From Chloroflexi bacterium HGW-Chloroflexi-6 (GTDB lineage: Bacteria; Chloroflexota; Anaerolineae; Anaerolineales; Villigracilaceae), in NCBI GenBank assembly GCA_002840685.1, contig PHBU01000026.1, forward strand, positions 1 through 44,670: DNA of 44,670 nucleotides, read 5' to 3'. A program made the translations under genes and the position numbers. How positions within the stretch are numbered: the first letter of the stretch is position 1; the number at the start of each line of letters is the position of its first letter. Under the pieces are notes generated by a model. That model had not been told where the DNA came from. It made no database searches and worked only from the letters and a program-made list of their open reading frames with translations. Shown in pieces: positions 1 to 6,909 of the stretch.

Positions 1-60
1 CCTCCTGGCTCGTTTGTGCTCGCTACACAAAACTCTACCAGAAGGTCTGTTTCTTTTCTA

Positions 61-87
61 TTACCCCGTTTCCTGAGATTCGGGGTT
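61..87 (+). terminator. Possible terminator of a gene upstream of the window
   Basis: An inverted repeat with arms ACCCCG (63-68) and CGGGGT (81-86), extended by flanking T/A pairs, is followed some eight bases later by a T-rich run (95-104). It would end transcription entering from the left. The gap between stem and T-run makes it a weak example. No reading frame in bases 1-140 could be assigned to a gene. Confidence 0.35.
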
Positions 88-147
88 AATCATGTTTTTC
101 TTTTTAACAACCAGCGCCAACGTGGGGAGAAATCAAGCAGCCACCTC

Positions 148-175
148 TTGACAACTTTTCCTTAAGTTGTACAAT
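148..175 (+). promoter_or_regulatory. Promoter of the GntR-family regulator gene
   Basis: TTGACA (148-153) and TACAAT (170-175) are separated by 16 bp, a good housekeeping sigma-factor promoter. Its spacer is almost entirely a perfect inverted repeat: ACAACTT (151-157) and AAGTTGT (164-170). The TTGTACAA-like operator described separately overlaps the -10. Confidence 0.75.
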
Positions 176-182
176 TATACAA
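151..182. promoter_or_regulatory. Probable GntR/YtrA operator (two overlapping inverted repeats)
   Basis: Two palindromes overlap the promoter. One has perfect 7-bp arms, ACAACTT/AAGTTGT, with a 6-bp gap (151-170). The other is TTGTACAATTATACAA at 167-182, symmetric at 14 of 16 positions. More TACAA repeats continue to about 198. YtrA-type regulators usually bind near their own promoter, so autoregulation is the simplest reading; that is inference. Confidence 0.55.
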
Positions 183-216
183 AGATACAATAATACAATT
201 TCAGGAAGAAAGTATT

Positions 217-612
217 ATGAACATTCAAATTGACTTTCGCTCCGATATGCCGATCACCAACCAGATCGTGGAACAGATCCAGCACTTGCTCTCTGCCGGG
301 GAACTGAAACCAAACGACCAGCTCCCCACGGTCCGGGCGCTGGCCCTCGATTTGCGCGTCAACTTCAACACAGTGGCGCGCGCCTACCGCATTCTGGATG
401 AGGTCGGGGTCATCTCGACGCAGCAAGGGCGCGGCACCTTCATCCTGGAACAACCCCCGCCTGAGACGAATCAACGTTTGCGACACGAGGCACTTGAAGC
501 CCTGGCGCGGCGCTATCTGGCAGAAACCAAGCGCCTGGGATTCAGCCGCGAAAAAAGCCTGCTGATTTTTCAAGAAATGCAGGAAGAAGAAAAGAAAACA
601 GACAACAATTAA
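217..612 (+). CDS. GntR-family transcriptional regulator, YtrA subfamily
   Basis: This 131-residue DNA-binding regulator has an N-terminal winged helix (about residues 8-75). It shows the usual GntR pattern: PITNQIVEQIQHLL for the first helix, LPTVRALALDLRVNFNTVARAY for the helix-turn-helix and a wing ending in GRGTFIL. Only about 50 residues follow, too few for a FadR/HutC ligand domain, which is the hallmark of the short YtrA subfamily. Such proteins normally repress adjacent ABC-transporter operons and respond to cell-envelope stress or antibiotics. Here an ABC exporter lies four genes downstream on the same strand, with SPFH and SdpI-family genes between. Start: ATG 217 after GGAAGAAAG. 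The subfamily is clear; the inducer is unknown. Confidence 0.9.
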   Translation: MNIQIDFRSDMPITNQIVEQIQHLLSAGELKPNDQLPTVRALALDLRVNFNTVARAYRILDEVGVISTQQGRGTFILEQPPPETNQRLRHEALEALARRYLAETKRLGFSREKSLLIFQEMQEEEKKTDNN

Positions 613-696
613 TCACGGAAACGGGTATTCCAAAAAACTGGAAAACCGGAGATCCGGAACACAGAATAATCGAAAAAGAAAAAGAAGGAGAAAACC

Positions 697-1632
697 ATGA
701 ATTCAAGATTGCTTGCTACAACCGTCCTGGGCACCACCAAAGTTGACCAGCGCATCCCGCCGATCGCCGGGACGCTTTTTGGCACATTTCTAACCATTTC
801 GATCCTGGGCGCGATCCTGATGGAAGGCAAACAACCCGATGCGTTGATCGGTGGCTGGGCCGTTGGCTGGATGCTGATCGGCACCTATGTTCTTTTCGCG
901 CTGAAAGTTGCCAGCCAGTGGGAAAAAGCGATCGTTCTGCGCCTGGGTAAATTCCAGGGCTTGCGCGGCCCCGGCCTGTTCTGGATCGTCCCGCTGGTGG
1001 ACACCATCCCGACCTGGATCGATCACCGCGTAATGGTCACGCCCTTCGCCGCGCAGAAGACCCTGACCAAAGATACCGTTCCGGTGGATGTGGACGCTGT
1101 CCTGTTCTGGGTGGTGTGGGATGCCGAGAAGGCCGCTCTCGAAGTCAAGAACTACGAAGCCGCTGTGGATTGGGCCGCCCAGACCGCCCTGCGCGATATC
1201 ACCGGCCGCATGATGCTGGCAGACATTCTCGTCGGACGCAGCACCATCGACCAGGAGCTGCAAAAGATTATCGACGAGCGCACCACCCCCTGGGGCGTGA
1301 CCGTGCAGTCGGTCGAGATCCGTGACATCGTTATTCCGCAAGATCTGGAAGATGCCATGTCGCGCCAGGCCCAGGCCGAACGCGAACGCCAGGCGCGCGT
1401 TATCCTGGGCGAGTCTGAAAAGCAGATCGCAGAATCGTTTGCTGAAGCGTCACAGTCCTATATCAACAACCCCACTGCCCTGCACCTGCGCGCGATGAAC
1501 ATGCTCTTTGAAGGGCTCAAAGAAAAAGGCGCGCTGGTGATTGTGCCAAGCTCGGCCGTGGATACGATGAACCTGGGCGGCATGAGCGGCATGGTTTCAC
1601 TGGCGCAGCAGCATACGCCCAAAGAAAAATAA
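697..1632 (+). CDS. SPFH/Band 7 domain protein, slipin (stomatin-like)
   Basis: A 311-residue membrane protein with two hydrophobic segments near the N-terminus (about 24-43 and 50-69). A Band 7/SPFH domain (about 70-250) follows, with WEKAIVLRLGKFQGLRGPG and GLFWIVPLVDTI, the typical opening of slipins. The DAMSRQAQAERERQARVI helix matches the coiled-coil region after the SPFH fold. Slipins oligomerise on the inner membrane and organise membrane microdomains; their exact client is unknown here. The gene follows the YtrA-type regulator by 84 bp and precedes an SdpI-family gene, so an envelope-stress role is plausible. The NfeD partner often found beside slipins is absent. Start: ATG 697 behind AAGAAGGAG. 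Confidence 0.9.
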   Translation: MNSRLLATTVLGTTKVDQRIPPIAGTLFGTFLTISILGAILMEGKQPDALIGGWAVGWMLIGTYVLFALKVASQWEKAIVLRLGKFQGLRGPGLFWIVPLVDTIPTWIDHRVMVTPFAAQKTLTKDTVPVDVDAVLFWVVWDAEKAALEVKNYEAAVDWAAQTALRDITGRMMLADILVGRSTIDQELQKIIDERTTPWGVTVQSVEIRDIVIPQDLEDAMSRQAQAERERQARVILGESEKQIAESFAEASQSYINNPTALHLRAMNMLFEGLKEKGALVIVPSSAVDTMNLGGMSGMVSLAQQHTPKEK

Positions 1633-1641
1633 CAAAACCAA

Positions 1642-1675
1642 CCTGTATCACGTTTCACGTGAAACGTGATACAGG
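1642..1675. promoter_or_regulatory. parS-like site inside a perfect 34-bp palindrome
   Basis: Each 17-base half (1642-1658 and 1659-1675) is the exact reverse complement of the other, with no loop. The centre, GTTTCACGTGAAAC (1652-1665), is identical to the inner 14 bases of the conserved ParB-binding parS site TGTTTCACGTGAAACA. It lies between the slipin and SdpI-family genes. A transcribed copy could also fold into a hairpin, but there is no T-run, so a protein-binding site is the better reading. Confidence 0.65.
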
Positions 1676-1700
1676 AACTACAAAACAAAAGGATTTTCAA

Positions 1701-2345
1701 ATGTCTACCAAACTCAGCATCACCATTTCATTTGTCTTGATCGCAATCGCCGCCCTGGTTGGGCTGGCGCTGTACGCCCAACTTCCAGACCCGATGCCCT
1801 CGCACTGGAACGCCGCCGGGGAAATCGATGGCTATATGTCCAAGTTCTGGGGCGTGTTCATGATGCCCCTGATGACCTTCGGCATTACCCTGCTGCTGGT
1901 GGCGGTGCCCTCCATCGATCCGCTCAAGTCGAACATCGATCAGTTTCGCGGAATCTACAATGCCTTTATTGTAGTCTTCGTGGTTTACATGCTGTATGTG
2001 TATGCCTTGACGATGGGAGCATCTCTGGGCTATGAGTTCAACATGACAATCATGCTTCTGCCTGCCATGGGCTTGCTCTTCATCGGGATCGGTTACATGA
2101 TGAAAAGCGCCAAACGCAACTTCTTCATCGGCATTCGCACACCCTGGACTCTCTCGAACGATTATGTCTGGGACGAGACCCACAAGCTCGGCGCGAAAAC
2201 TTTCATGGCCGGCGGCGTGCTGGTCATCATCAGTTCTTTTTTTGGCGAGAACGGTGTCTGGCTAATGCTGGTCGGGCTGCTCGTTGCAGCGCTTGTGCCG
2301 GTTGTGTATTCATACATTTTGTTTGCGCGCCTGGCGAAAAAGTAA
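1701..2345 (+). CDS. SdpI-family membrane protein (DUF1648 plus SdpI)
   Basis: This 214-residue protein of about six membrane segments has the DUF1648 motif at its N-terminus (LPDPMPSHWNAAGEIDGY, about 26-43) and an SdpI region near residues 140-180 (FFIGIRTPWTLSNDYVWD, then THKLGAKTF). In B. subtilis, SdpI gives immunity to the SdpC toxin and also sequesters the SdpR repressor; most distant homologues have unknown roles. Start: ATG 1701, after AAAAGGA, is preferred. An in-frame ATG at 1659 lies inside the parS-like palindrome and lacks a ribosome site. The gene sits in a run of envelope-stress-type genes and no SdpC-like gene is nearby, so immunity to an external toxin or a housekeeping role are both open. 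Confidence 0.85.
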   Translation: MSTKLSITISFVLIAIAALVGLALYAQLPDPMPSHWNAAGEIDGYMSKFWGVFMMPLMTFGITLLLVAVPSIDPLKSNIDQFRGIYNAFIVVFVVYMLYVYALTMGASLGYEFNMTIMLLPAMGLLFIGIGYMMKSAKRNFFIGIRTPWTLSNDYVWDETHKLGAKTFMAGGVLVIISSFFGENGVWLMLVGLLVAALVPVVYSYILFARLAKK

Positions 2346-2347
2346 AT

Positions 2348-2363
2348 AGTTTCACGTGAAACA
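2348..2363. promoter_or_regulatory. parS-like site
   Basis: AGTTTCACGTGAAACA differs from the conserved parS sequence TGTTTCACGTGAAACA only at the first base. It is intergenic, just after the SdpI-family stop codon and about 100 bp before the ABC ATPase gene. A second parS-like palindrome lies 690 bp upstream, and a predicted origin lies 15.5 kb away, which fits the usual origin-proximal placement of parS. Confidence 0.75.
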
Positions 2364-2451
2364 CCAGCCGAATGGACAGGTCGGAACTCTCCAAGAGAGG
2401 GGGGTGAAAACTTGTCGTCAGCAGTAAAGTAAAGAAAAAACGGAATTTAGA

Positions 2452-3390
2452 ATGACAGAACCAATTATCGAAGTAAGCAATCTTGAACGAACTTTTGGCG
2501 TAAACCGCGCAGTGGATGGGATCACCTTCCGCGTGGAACAGGGCGAAGTGTTTGGTTTGCTTGGGCCAAACGGCGCAGGCAAAACCACCAGCGTCCGCCT
2601 GCTGAACGGCATCCTGCCCTCATCGGGTGGAACCATGCGCGTCTTTGGTTTCGACCCTGCCACGCAGGGCGAACAGGTCCGGCGCAAGACCGGCGTGTTA
2701 ACCGAAACGCCGGCGCTTTATGAGCGGCTCTCGGCCCGTGAAAACCTGCGCTTCTTCGGCACGCTTGCGGAAATTCCGGAAGCCAACCTGCCCCGGCGTG
2801 TGGATGAGATGCTGGCATTTTTTGATCTCTCCGCGCGTGGCAATGACAGGGTTGAAACCTTCAGCAAAGGGATGAAGCAGAGGCTTGCCCTGGCCCGCGC
2901 CTTGATCCACCAGCCTCCGCTTTTGTTTCTGGATGAACCGACCAGCGGCCTCGACCCGGAAGCTGCCCAGCAGGTCAATGATCTGATCGCCAGCCTGAGC
3001 CGCCGCAACGGGCAGACGGTGGTGCTGGCAACCCATAACCTGCTCGACGCCCAAAGATTGTGCGACCGCGTGGCGATCCTGAACAAGGGCCGGATCCTCG
3101 CGATTGGCTCGCTGGTAGAGCTCTCCCGTAAGCTGTGGCCCGTCCGCTGGGTGGATGTCACCTTTTATGGCGCGCCGGCGGCGGATCTTTCAGCGAAAGT
3201 TCAGGCCTTGCGAGGCGTGCGACAGGTAACGGGAGAAAATGAATCACTCGCGATCCAGGTCGAGGCGGACGAGGTCATCCCCGAAGTGGTATCCGCTCTG
3301 GTGCAGGAGAAAGCTTCGATTCTCAAAGTCAACCCGCGAGATTACACGCTCGAGGACATTTATTTTGCATTGCAGGCAGGTGAAGTATGA
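2452..3390 (+). CDS. ABC transporter ATP-binding protein
   Basis: A 312-residue ATPase subunit of an ABC-2 type exporter. It shows Walker A GPNGAGKTT (about 38-46), a signature loop degenerated to FSKGMKQRLALARAL (about 136-150), Walker B LLFLDEPTSGLDP (about 158-170) and the switch histidine in ATHNL (about 193-197). A C-terminal extension of about 100 residues (after 215) is typical of the CcmA/NatA-like exporters. The stop codon overlaps the start of the permease by 4 bp (ATGA), so the two are translationally coupled. With the YtrA-type regulator upstream, this resembles envelope-stress or antimicrobial-peptide export operons; the substrate cannot be read from the sequence. Confidence 0.93.
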   Translation: MTEPIIEVSNLERTFGVNRAVDGITFRVEQGEVFGLLGPNGAGKTTSVRLLNGILPSSGGTMRVFGFDPATQGEQVRRKTGVLTETPALYERLSARENLRFFGTLAEIPEANLPRRVDEMLAFFDLSARGNDRVETFSKGMKQRLALARALIHQPPLLFLDEPTSGLDPEAAQQVNDLIASLSRRNGQTVVLATHNLLDAQRLCDRVAILNKGRILAIGSLVELSRKLWPVRWVDVTFYGAPAADLSAKVQALRGVRQVTGENESLAIQVEADEVIPEVVSALVQEKASILKVNPRDYTLEDIYFALQAGEV

Positions 3391-4211
3391 ACTGGCGCAG
3401 TATTTGGGCAATTGCCCGTAAAGATTTAATGGAAGTGAGCCAGAACAAAATGGCCTGGGGACCGGCAATTGCGCTGCCCGTGATTTTCGCGGTGGCGATG
3501 CCAATGCTGTTTATCATCCTGCCGCAGGTGATCCCAGCCGAGGATATTGAGCGCGAGATGGGTGACATCAACACCCTTTTGGCAAACCTGCCGCCCACAA
3601 TGCAGACGTTGTTTGACGGCAAATCTCTAGAACAAATGTTCGTAATTTATATGGCCGGTTTTATGTTCGCCCCGATGCTGCTGATCTTGCCGCTGATGTT
3701 TTCATCGGTGGTCGGCTCAGATTCGTTCGTTGGCGAACGCGAACGCAAGACGCTCGAAGCCCTTTTGTACGCGCCCACCAGCGATATGGAACTATTTCTC
3801 GGCAAGGTGCTGGCGGCGGTCCTGCCCGCGATCGCGCTTTCATGGCTGACCCACGCGCTGTATATCGTGGTGGTCAATGCAGCCAGTTTTCCGCTGTTTG
3901 GCGAGATCTGGTTCCCGCTGGCTTCATGGTGGCCGATGATGTTCTGGCTAACGCCAGCACTGGCGGTGCTGGGAATTTCGGCGACAGTCTTGATCTCGAG
4001 CCGGGTTAAAACATTCATGGAAGCCTATCAAATGAGCGGTTCGCTGGTTTTGTTTGTGCTGGCGCTGGTTTTCGGACAGATCAGCGGAGTGCTGATCCTG
4101 GGTTCGGGCACAGTATTGGTGATCGGAACGCTGGTTTGGGTTGTGGATGCGGCGCTGATCTATGTCAGTGTCAGTCAATTCAAACGCAGCGCTTTGGTTG
4201 CAAAGTTGTAG
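3387..4211 (+). CDS. ABC-2 type transporter permease
   Basis: This 274-residue integral membrane protein has about six membrane segments. The first follows an amphipathic N-terminal stretch (IWAIARKDLMEVSQNKMAWG) of the kind seen in ABC-2/NatB permeases. A cytoplasmic motif, SDSFVGERERKTLEALLYAP (about 111-130), is the classic ABC-2 coupling segment with the conserved E-R-E-R-K-T-LE pattern. It overlaps the ATPase gene by 4 bp and forms the membrane half of the same exporter. A dispersed palindromic repeat lies directly downstream and probably separates it from the next gene. Confidence 0.9.
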   Translation: MNWRSIWAIARKDLMEVSQNKMAWGPAIALPVIFAVAMPMLFIILPQVIPAEDIEREMGDINTLLANLPPTMQTLFDGKSLEQMFVIYMAGFMFAPMLLILPLMFSSVVGSDSFVGERERKTLEALLYAPTSDMELFLGKVLAAVLPAIALSWLTHALYIVVVNAASFPLFGEIWFPLASWWPMMFWLTPALAVLGISATVLISSRVKTFMEAYQMSGSLVLFVLALVFGQISGVLILGSGTVLVIGTLVWVVDAALIYVSVSQFKRSALVAKL

Positions 4212-4216
4212 AAAAA

Positions 4217-4309
4217 TGTCATTGCGAGGAGCGCAGCACGTAGCGCGACGCGGCAATCTCCAGTTTTACAAGAGACCGCCACGCCGAAAAAAAGCGGCTC
4301 GCGGTGACA
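4217..4309. repeat. Dispersed imperfect palindromic repeat (MITE/REP-like)
   Basis: The segment begins TGTCATTGCGAGGAGC and ends GCGGCTCGCGGTGACA, the reverse complement of TGTCACCGCGAGCCGC, giving imperfect terminal inverted repeats of 16 bases. An inner pair (GCGGCAATCTC and GAGACCGCC) extends the fold. Elements starting CATTGCGAGGAGC and ending GCAATGACA are common non-coding dispersed repeats in several bacterial phyla (general knowledge). Only one copy is in this window, so copy number is not shown here. Confidence 0.6.
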
Positions 4310-4328
4310 TAATTACAAGGAGATCTCT

Positions 4329-4562
4329 GTGACAGAAGAAATGAAACAATGGGAATATCGCGTACAAACTGTCGGTTCATTTTTGAGCAGCGTAAAAGCC
4401 GATGAATTGGAAACCCTGCTCAACGCCTGGGGCGAAGAAGGCTGGGAAGTGGTTTCAACCCACATTCTCGAAAATGCCAACAAGATCAATGTCATCGCCA
4501 AACGCCCGCTGAGCGAGCGCGTCAAGCGCACCCGCTCGATGCCTTCGTATGGCGGCCGATAA
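4329..4562 (+). CDS. DUF4177 domain-containing protein
   Basis: A 77-residue soluble protein matching the small DUF4177 family: KQWEYRVQTVG opens the first strand, LETLLNAWGEEGWEVV is the hallmark helix-turn (about 27-42), and NVIAKRP ends the fold. The C-terminus is a short basic tail. The start is GTG 4329, decided by the strong AAGGAG six bases upstream (4317-4322); the nearest ATG, at 4341, would remove four residues. No biochemical role is known for the family. It stands alone between a palindromic repeat and a CPBP protease gene. Confidence 0.85.
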   Translation: MTEEMKQWEYRVQTVGSFLSSVKADELETLLNAWGEEGWEVVSTHILENANKINVIAKRPLSERVKRTRSMPSYGGR

Positions 4563-4640
4563 GGGCTTCCCGTCCCGAGTCAAAATTACTATTGGCTGAC
4601 CCTGAAGGGTCGCCCCTGTTATATTCATTTGGAGCACACA

Positions 4641-5516
4641 ATGATCGACAAGAAATCTTTGATCTGGTTCATCGCAATTGCCTTTGGTCTTTCCTGGATT
4701 TTATTTGCCGCACCCCTGGCATTTAAAAACGACGAGACGCTTTACCCTGTTGCAATGCAGGGGCTGTTCGCTCTCGGCATGTGGGGGCCTGGCATAGCGG
4801 CAATTGTTGTAACCCTGTTTGTTGCCCGCGAGCCGTTTTCTACGCTTCGGCTGAATACGCTTGGGCAAAAACGCATCTACTTTTGGGCCTGGTTCATTCC
4901 GCCAGTGATCGCCGCCTTGACTCTGGCCGCGACCGTTCTGCTTGGCACGGGCCAGTTTGATGGCAGCCTGAGCCTTATGCGTGATTTGCTGGCTCAGGCT
5001 CCCCAAACGCAGGAGATGCCAGCAGTGGAAATTCTGGTGCTGATCCAGATCGCATCTGCGCTGACCATTGCGCCTTTCATCAACATTTTGTTTGCCATGG
5101 GTGAGGAACTCGGCTGGCGCGGATTCTTGCTGCCGAAACTGCTGCCTCTCGGTCAATGGAAAGCCCTGCTTCTGAGCGGAGTGATCTGGGGCATCTGGCA
5201 TGCTCCAACCACCCTTCTGCACGGATATAACTTCCCGCTCCATCCATATCTCGGCGTGCTGGTGATGACCGTCGGCTGCATGCTGCTGGGCGTTATCTTT
5301 GGCTGGATCTATCTCAAAACGCGCAGTCCCTGGGCGCCGGCACTGGCTCATGGCACATTCAACGCCATCGCAGGGATCAGCTTCCTGTTCCTGCGGCCCG
5401 AAGGGCTGGATACCGCACTGGCGGGCAATCCACTCGGGCTGGCAGGCTGGCTGCCGATGGCGCTGGTCATCATCGTGTTGATCGTGCTCAAACAACTCCC
5501 TGTCCGACAGGAATAA
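4641..5516 (+). CDS. CPBP family intramembrane glutamic endopeptidase
   Basis: A 291-residue protein with about seven to eight membrane segments and the CPBP (Abi/CAAX protease) signature. Motif 1 is EELGWRGFLLPKL (about 155-167, paired glutamates plus the arginine), motif 2 is WGIWHAPTT (about 183-191) and the last is HGTFNA (about 239-244). These residues form the membrane-embedded catalytic site of the Rce1-like family. Roles include prenyl-protein processing, bacteriocin self-immunity and regulated intramembrane proteolysis; none can be chosen here. ATG 4641 is preferred over an in-frame TTG at 4629 because GGAG lies between them at 4631-4634. A hairpin follows the gene. Confidence 0.9.
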   Translation: MIDKKSLIWFIAIAFGLSWILFAAPLAFKNDETLYPVAMQGLFALGMWGPGIAAIVVTLFVAREPFSTLRLNTLGQKRIYFWAWFIPPVIAALTLAATVLLGTGQFDGSLSLMRDLLAQAPQTQEMPAVEILVLIQIASALTIAPFINILFAMGEELGWRGFLLPKLLPLGQWKALLLSGVIWGIWHAPTTLLHGYNFPLHPYLGVLVMTVGCMLLGVIFGWIYLKTRSPWAPALAHGTFNAIAGISFLFLRPEGLDTALAGNPLGLAGWLPMALVIIVLIVLKQLPVRQE

Positions 5517-5532
5517 ACCCGGTCAACCCAGG

Positions 5533-5571
5533 CAGCCCACAAAGGTTTATAACCACCGCCTTTGTGGGCTG
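5533..5571 (+). terminator. Hairpin after the CPBP protease gene
   Basis: Perfect 13-bp arms (5533-5545 and 5559-5571, around AGCCCACAAAGG/CCTTTGTGGGCT) enclose a 13-base loop. The tail GTGTGCTTTATAC has no strong T-run, so termination may be weak or need other factors. It separates the protease gene from the histidine kinase gene. Confidence 0.6.
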
Positions 5572-5634
5572 TGTGCTTTATACTTGCCCGACAAATAGAA
5601 CTTATGTTCCATTTGTAAACACGCCGATTCGCGC

Positions 5635-5646
5635 TAAACTTATTGC
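5635..5646 (+). promoter_or_regulatory. -10 element with the histidine kinase start at the expected +1
   Basis: TAAACT (5635-5640) is followed by only six bases before ATG 5647, so transcription would begin at or next to the start codon. TTTGTA (5612-5617), 17 bp upstream, is a poor -35. There is no Shine-Dalgarno sequence. The arrangement resembles the other putative leaderless starts in this window. Confidence 0.45.
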
Positions 5647-6903
5647 ATGATAAAAACTGCCGCCAGCCTTGAATCCAAACAACTTGCCCGCCTGATGGAA
5701 GTCAGCCTGACGCTTAATTCCACCCTTAACCTGGATGAGTTGCTCGACTCCCTGATCACTGCCGCAACCGATATTCTGGAATGCGAAGCCGCCTCAATCT
5801 TATTGTTTGACGAAAAACGCAACCGCTTGTTTTTTGCAGCATCCAGTGGCTCGGATCCCAGCCAAATCGCCAAGATCCCCGTCCCGATCGACGGCAGCCT
5901 GGCCGGGACGATCTTCCGCGAAGACAAGGCCATCCTGATCAACGATGTCCAGCAAGATCCGCGCCATTTTCGCTCTGTGTCGCAACTGGTCGATTTCAAG
6001 CCAAAATCCCTGCTCGGGGTTCCGATGCGCATCCGCGATAAAGGGGTCGGTGTGCTCGAAGCCCTCAACAAACGCAACGGCGACTTTGGCCCCGCAGATG
6101 AAAAGCTGCTCTCCGCACTGGCCGCCCAGGCCGCGATCGCCATTCACAATGCGCGCCTGATCCAGGCCCTGCAGAGCGCCTACGAAAACATCAGTGAAAC
6201 CGACCGTCTCAAAAGCAACTTCCTGGCGCTGGCTTCACATGAATTGCGCACCCCGCTCGGGATCATCATCGGCTATGCATCCTTTCTGCAAGAAGAAACC
6301 GGTGAAGTTTCAGAACACGCCGAGCACGTGCTGGCAGCCGCCAGCCAGATGCGCTCCGTCATCGAAGCCATGACCAGCCTGCAACTGCTCCAGGCCAAGG
6401 GGCTGACCTTCAAACCGCGCGTTGTTCCGGTTCAACAGGTACTCAACGCCGCCTATGCCGAAATGCGCCAGATCGCCGAAGAAATGCACCATATCGTCAC
6501 ATTTGACCTGCCGGCCCAAACTTTACTTGTTACCGCCGACCCTGAAAAATTGGCCCCGGCTTTTGTCAACATTCTCAACAACGCCGTGCGGTTCACTCCG
6601 CCGGGCGGACAGATCACCATCAGCGCCCGCCAACAACGCGGCAACATCCAGATCTCGATCAGCGACAACGGAATCGGCATCGCCCCGGAACAGTTAACCA
6701 AGATCTTCCAAGAGTTCTACCAGGTCGAGCCGCACAACACCCGCAAATTTGGCGGGTTGGGCATCGGGCTGACCATCGCCAAAGGCCTGATCGAAACCCA
6801 GGGCGGGCGCATCTGGGCCGAGAGCGAAGGCCTGGGCAAAGGCGCAACTCTTCAAATCCTGTTACCCCCCGCCGGAACCTCGACCCTCTCCATGCCTGCC
6901 TGA
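5647..6903 (+). CDS. GAF domain sensor histidine kinase
   Basis: This 418-residue kinase is cytosolic, with no membrane segment. An N-terminal GAF domain (about 20-165) probably senses a small ligand or redox state. The DHp helix carries the phospho-acceptor in ASHELRTPLG (His198). The catalytic ATPase domain has N-box NILNNAVRFTP (about 308-318), G1 DNGIGIAPEQL (about 340-350), an F-box-like FYQVE and G2 GLGIGLTIAKG. All residues needed for activity are present. No response regulator is adjacent, so it is an orphan kinase and its target is unknown. It lies 6 bp upstream of a GT-C-like membrane protein gene and may be co-transcribed with it. Confidence 0.93.
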   Translation: MIKTAASLESKQLARLMEVSLTLNSTLNLDELLDSLITAATDILECEAASILLFDEKRNRLFFAASSGSDPSQIAKIPVPIDGSLAGTIFREDKAILINDVQQDPRHFRSVSQLVDFKPKSLLGVPMRIRDKGVGVLEALNKRNGDFGPADEKLLSALAAQAAIAIHNARLIQALQSAYENISETDRLKSNFLALASHELRTPLGIIIGYASFLQEETGEVSEHAEHVLAAASQMRSVIEAMTSLQLLQAKGLTFKPRVVPVQQVLNAAYAEMRQIAEEMHHIVTFDLPAQTLLVTADPEKLAPAFVNILNNAVRFTPPGGQITISARQQRGNIQISISDNGIGIAPEQLTKIFQEFYQVEPHNTRKFGGLGIGLTIAKGLIETQGGRIWAESEGLGKGATLQILLPPAGTSTLSMPA

Positions 6904-6909
6904 CCCAAA

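Noticed and set aside
4326..4345. Frameshift or alternative ATG start for the DUF4177 gene
   Set aside because: The GTG at 4329 with AAGGAG at proper spacing gives the complete family sequence.
4701..5495. 264-residue - strand open frame opposite the CPBP protease
   Set aside because: The + strand frame has all three CPBP motifs; the - frame is rich in Q, H and R as usual for antisense of membrane genes.
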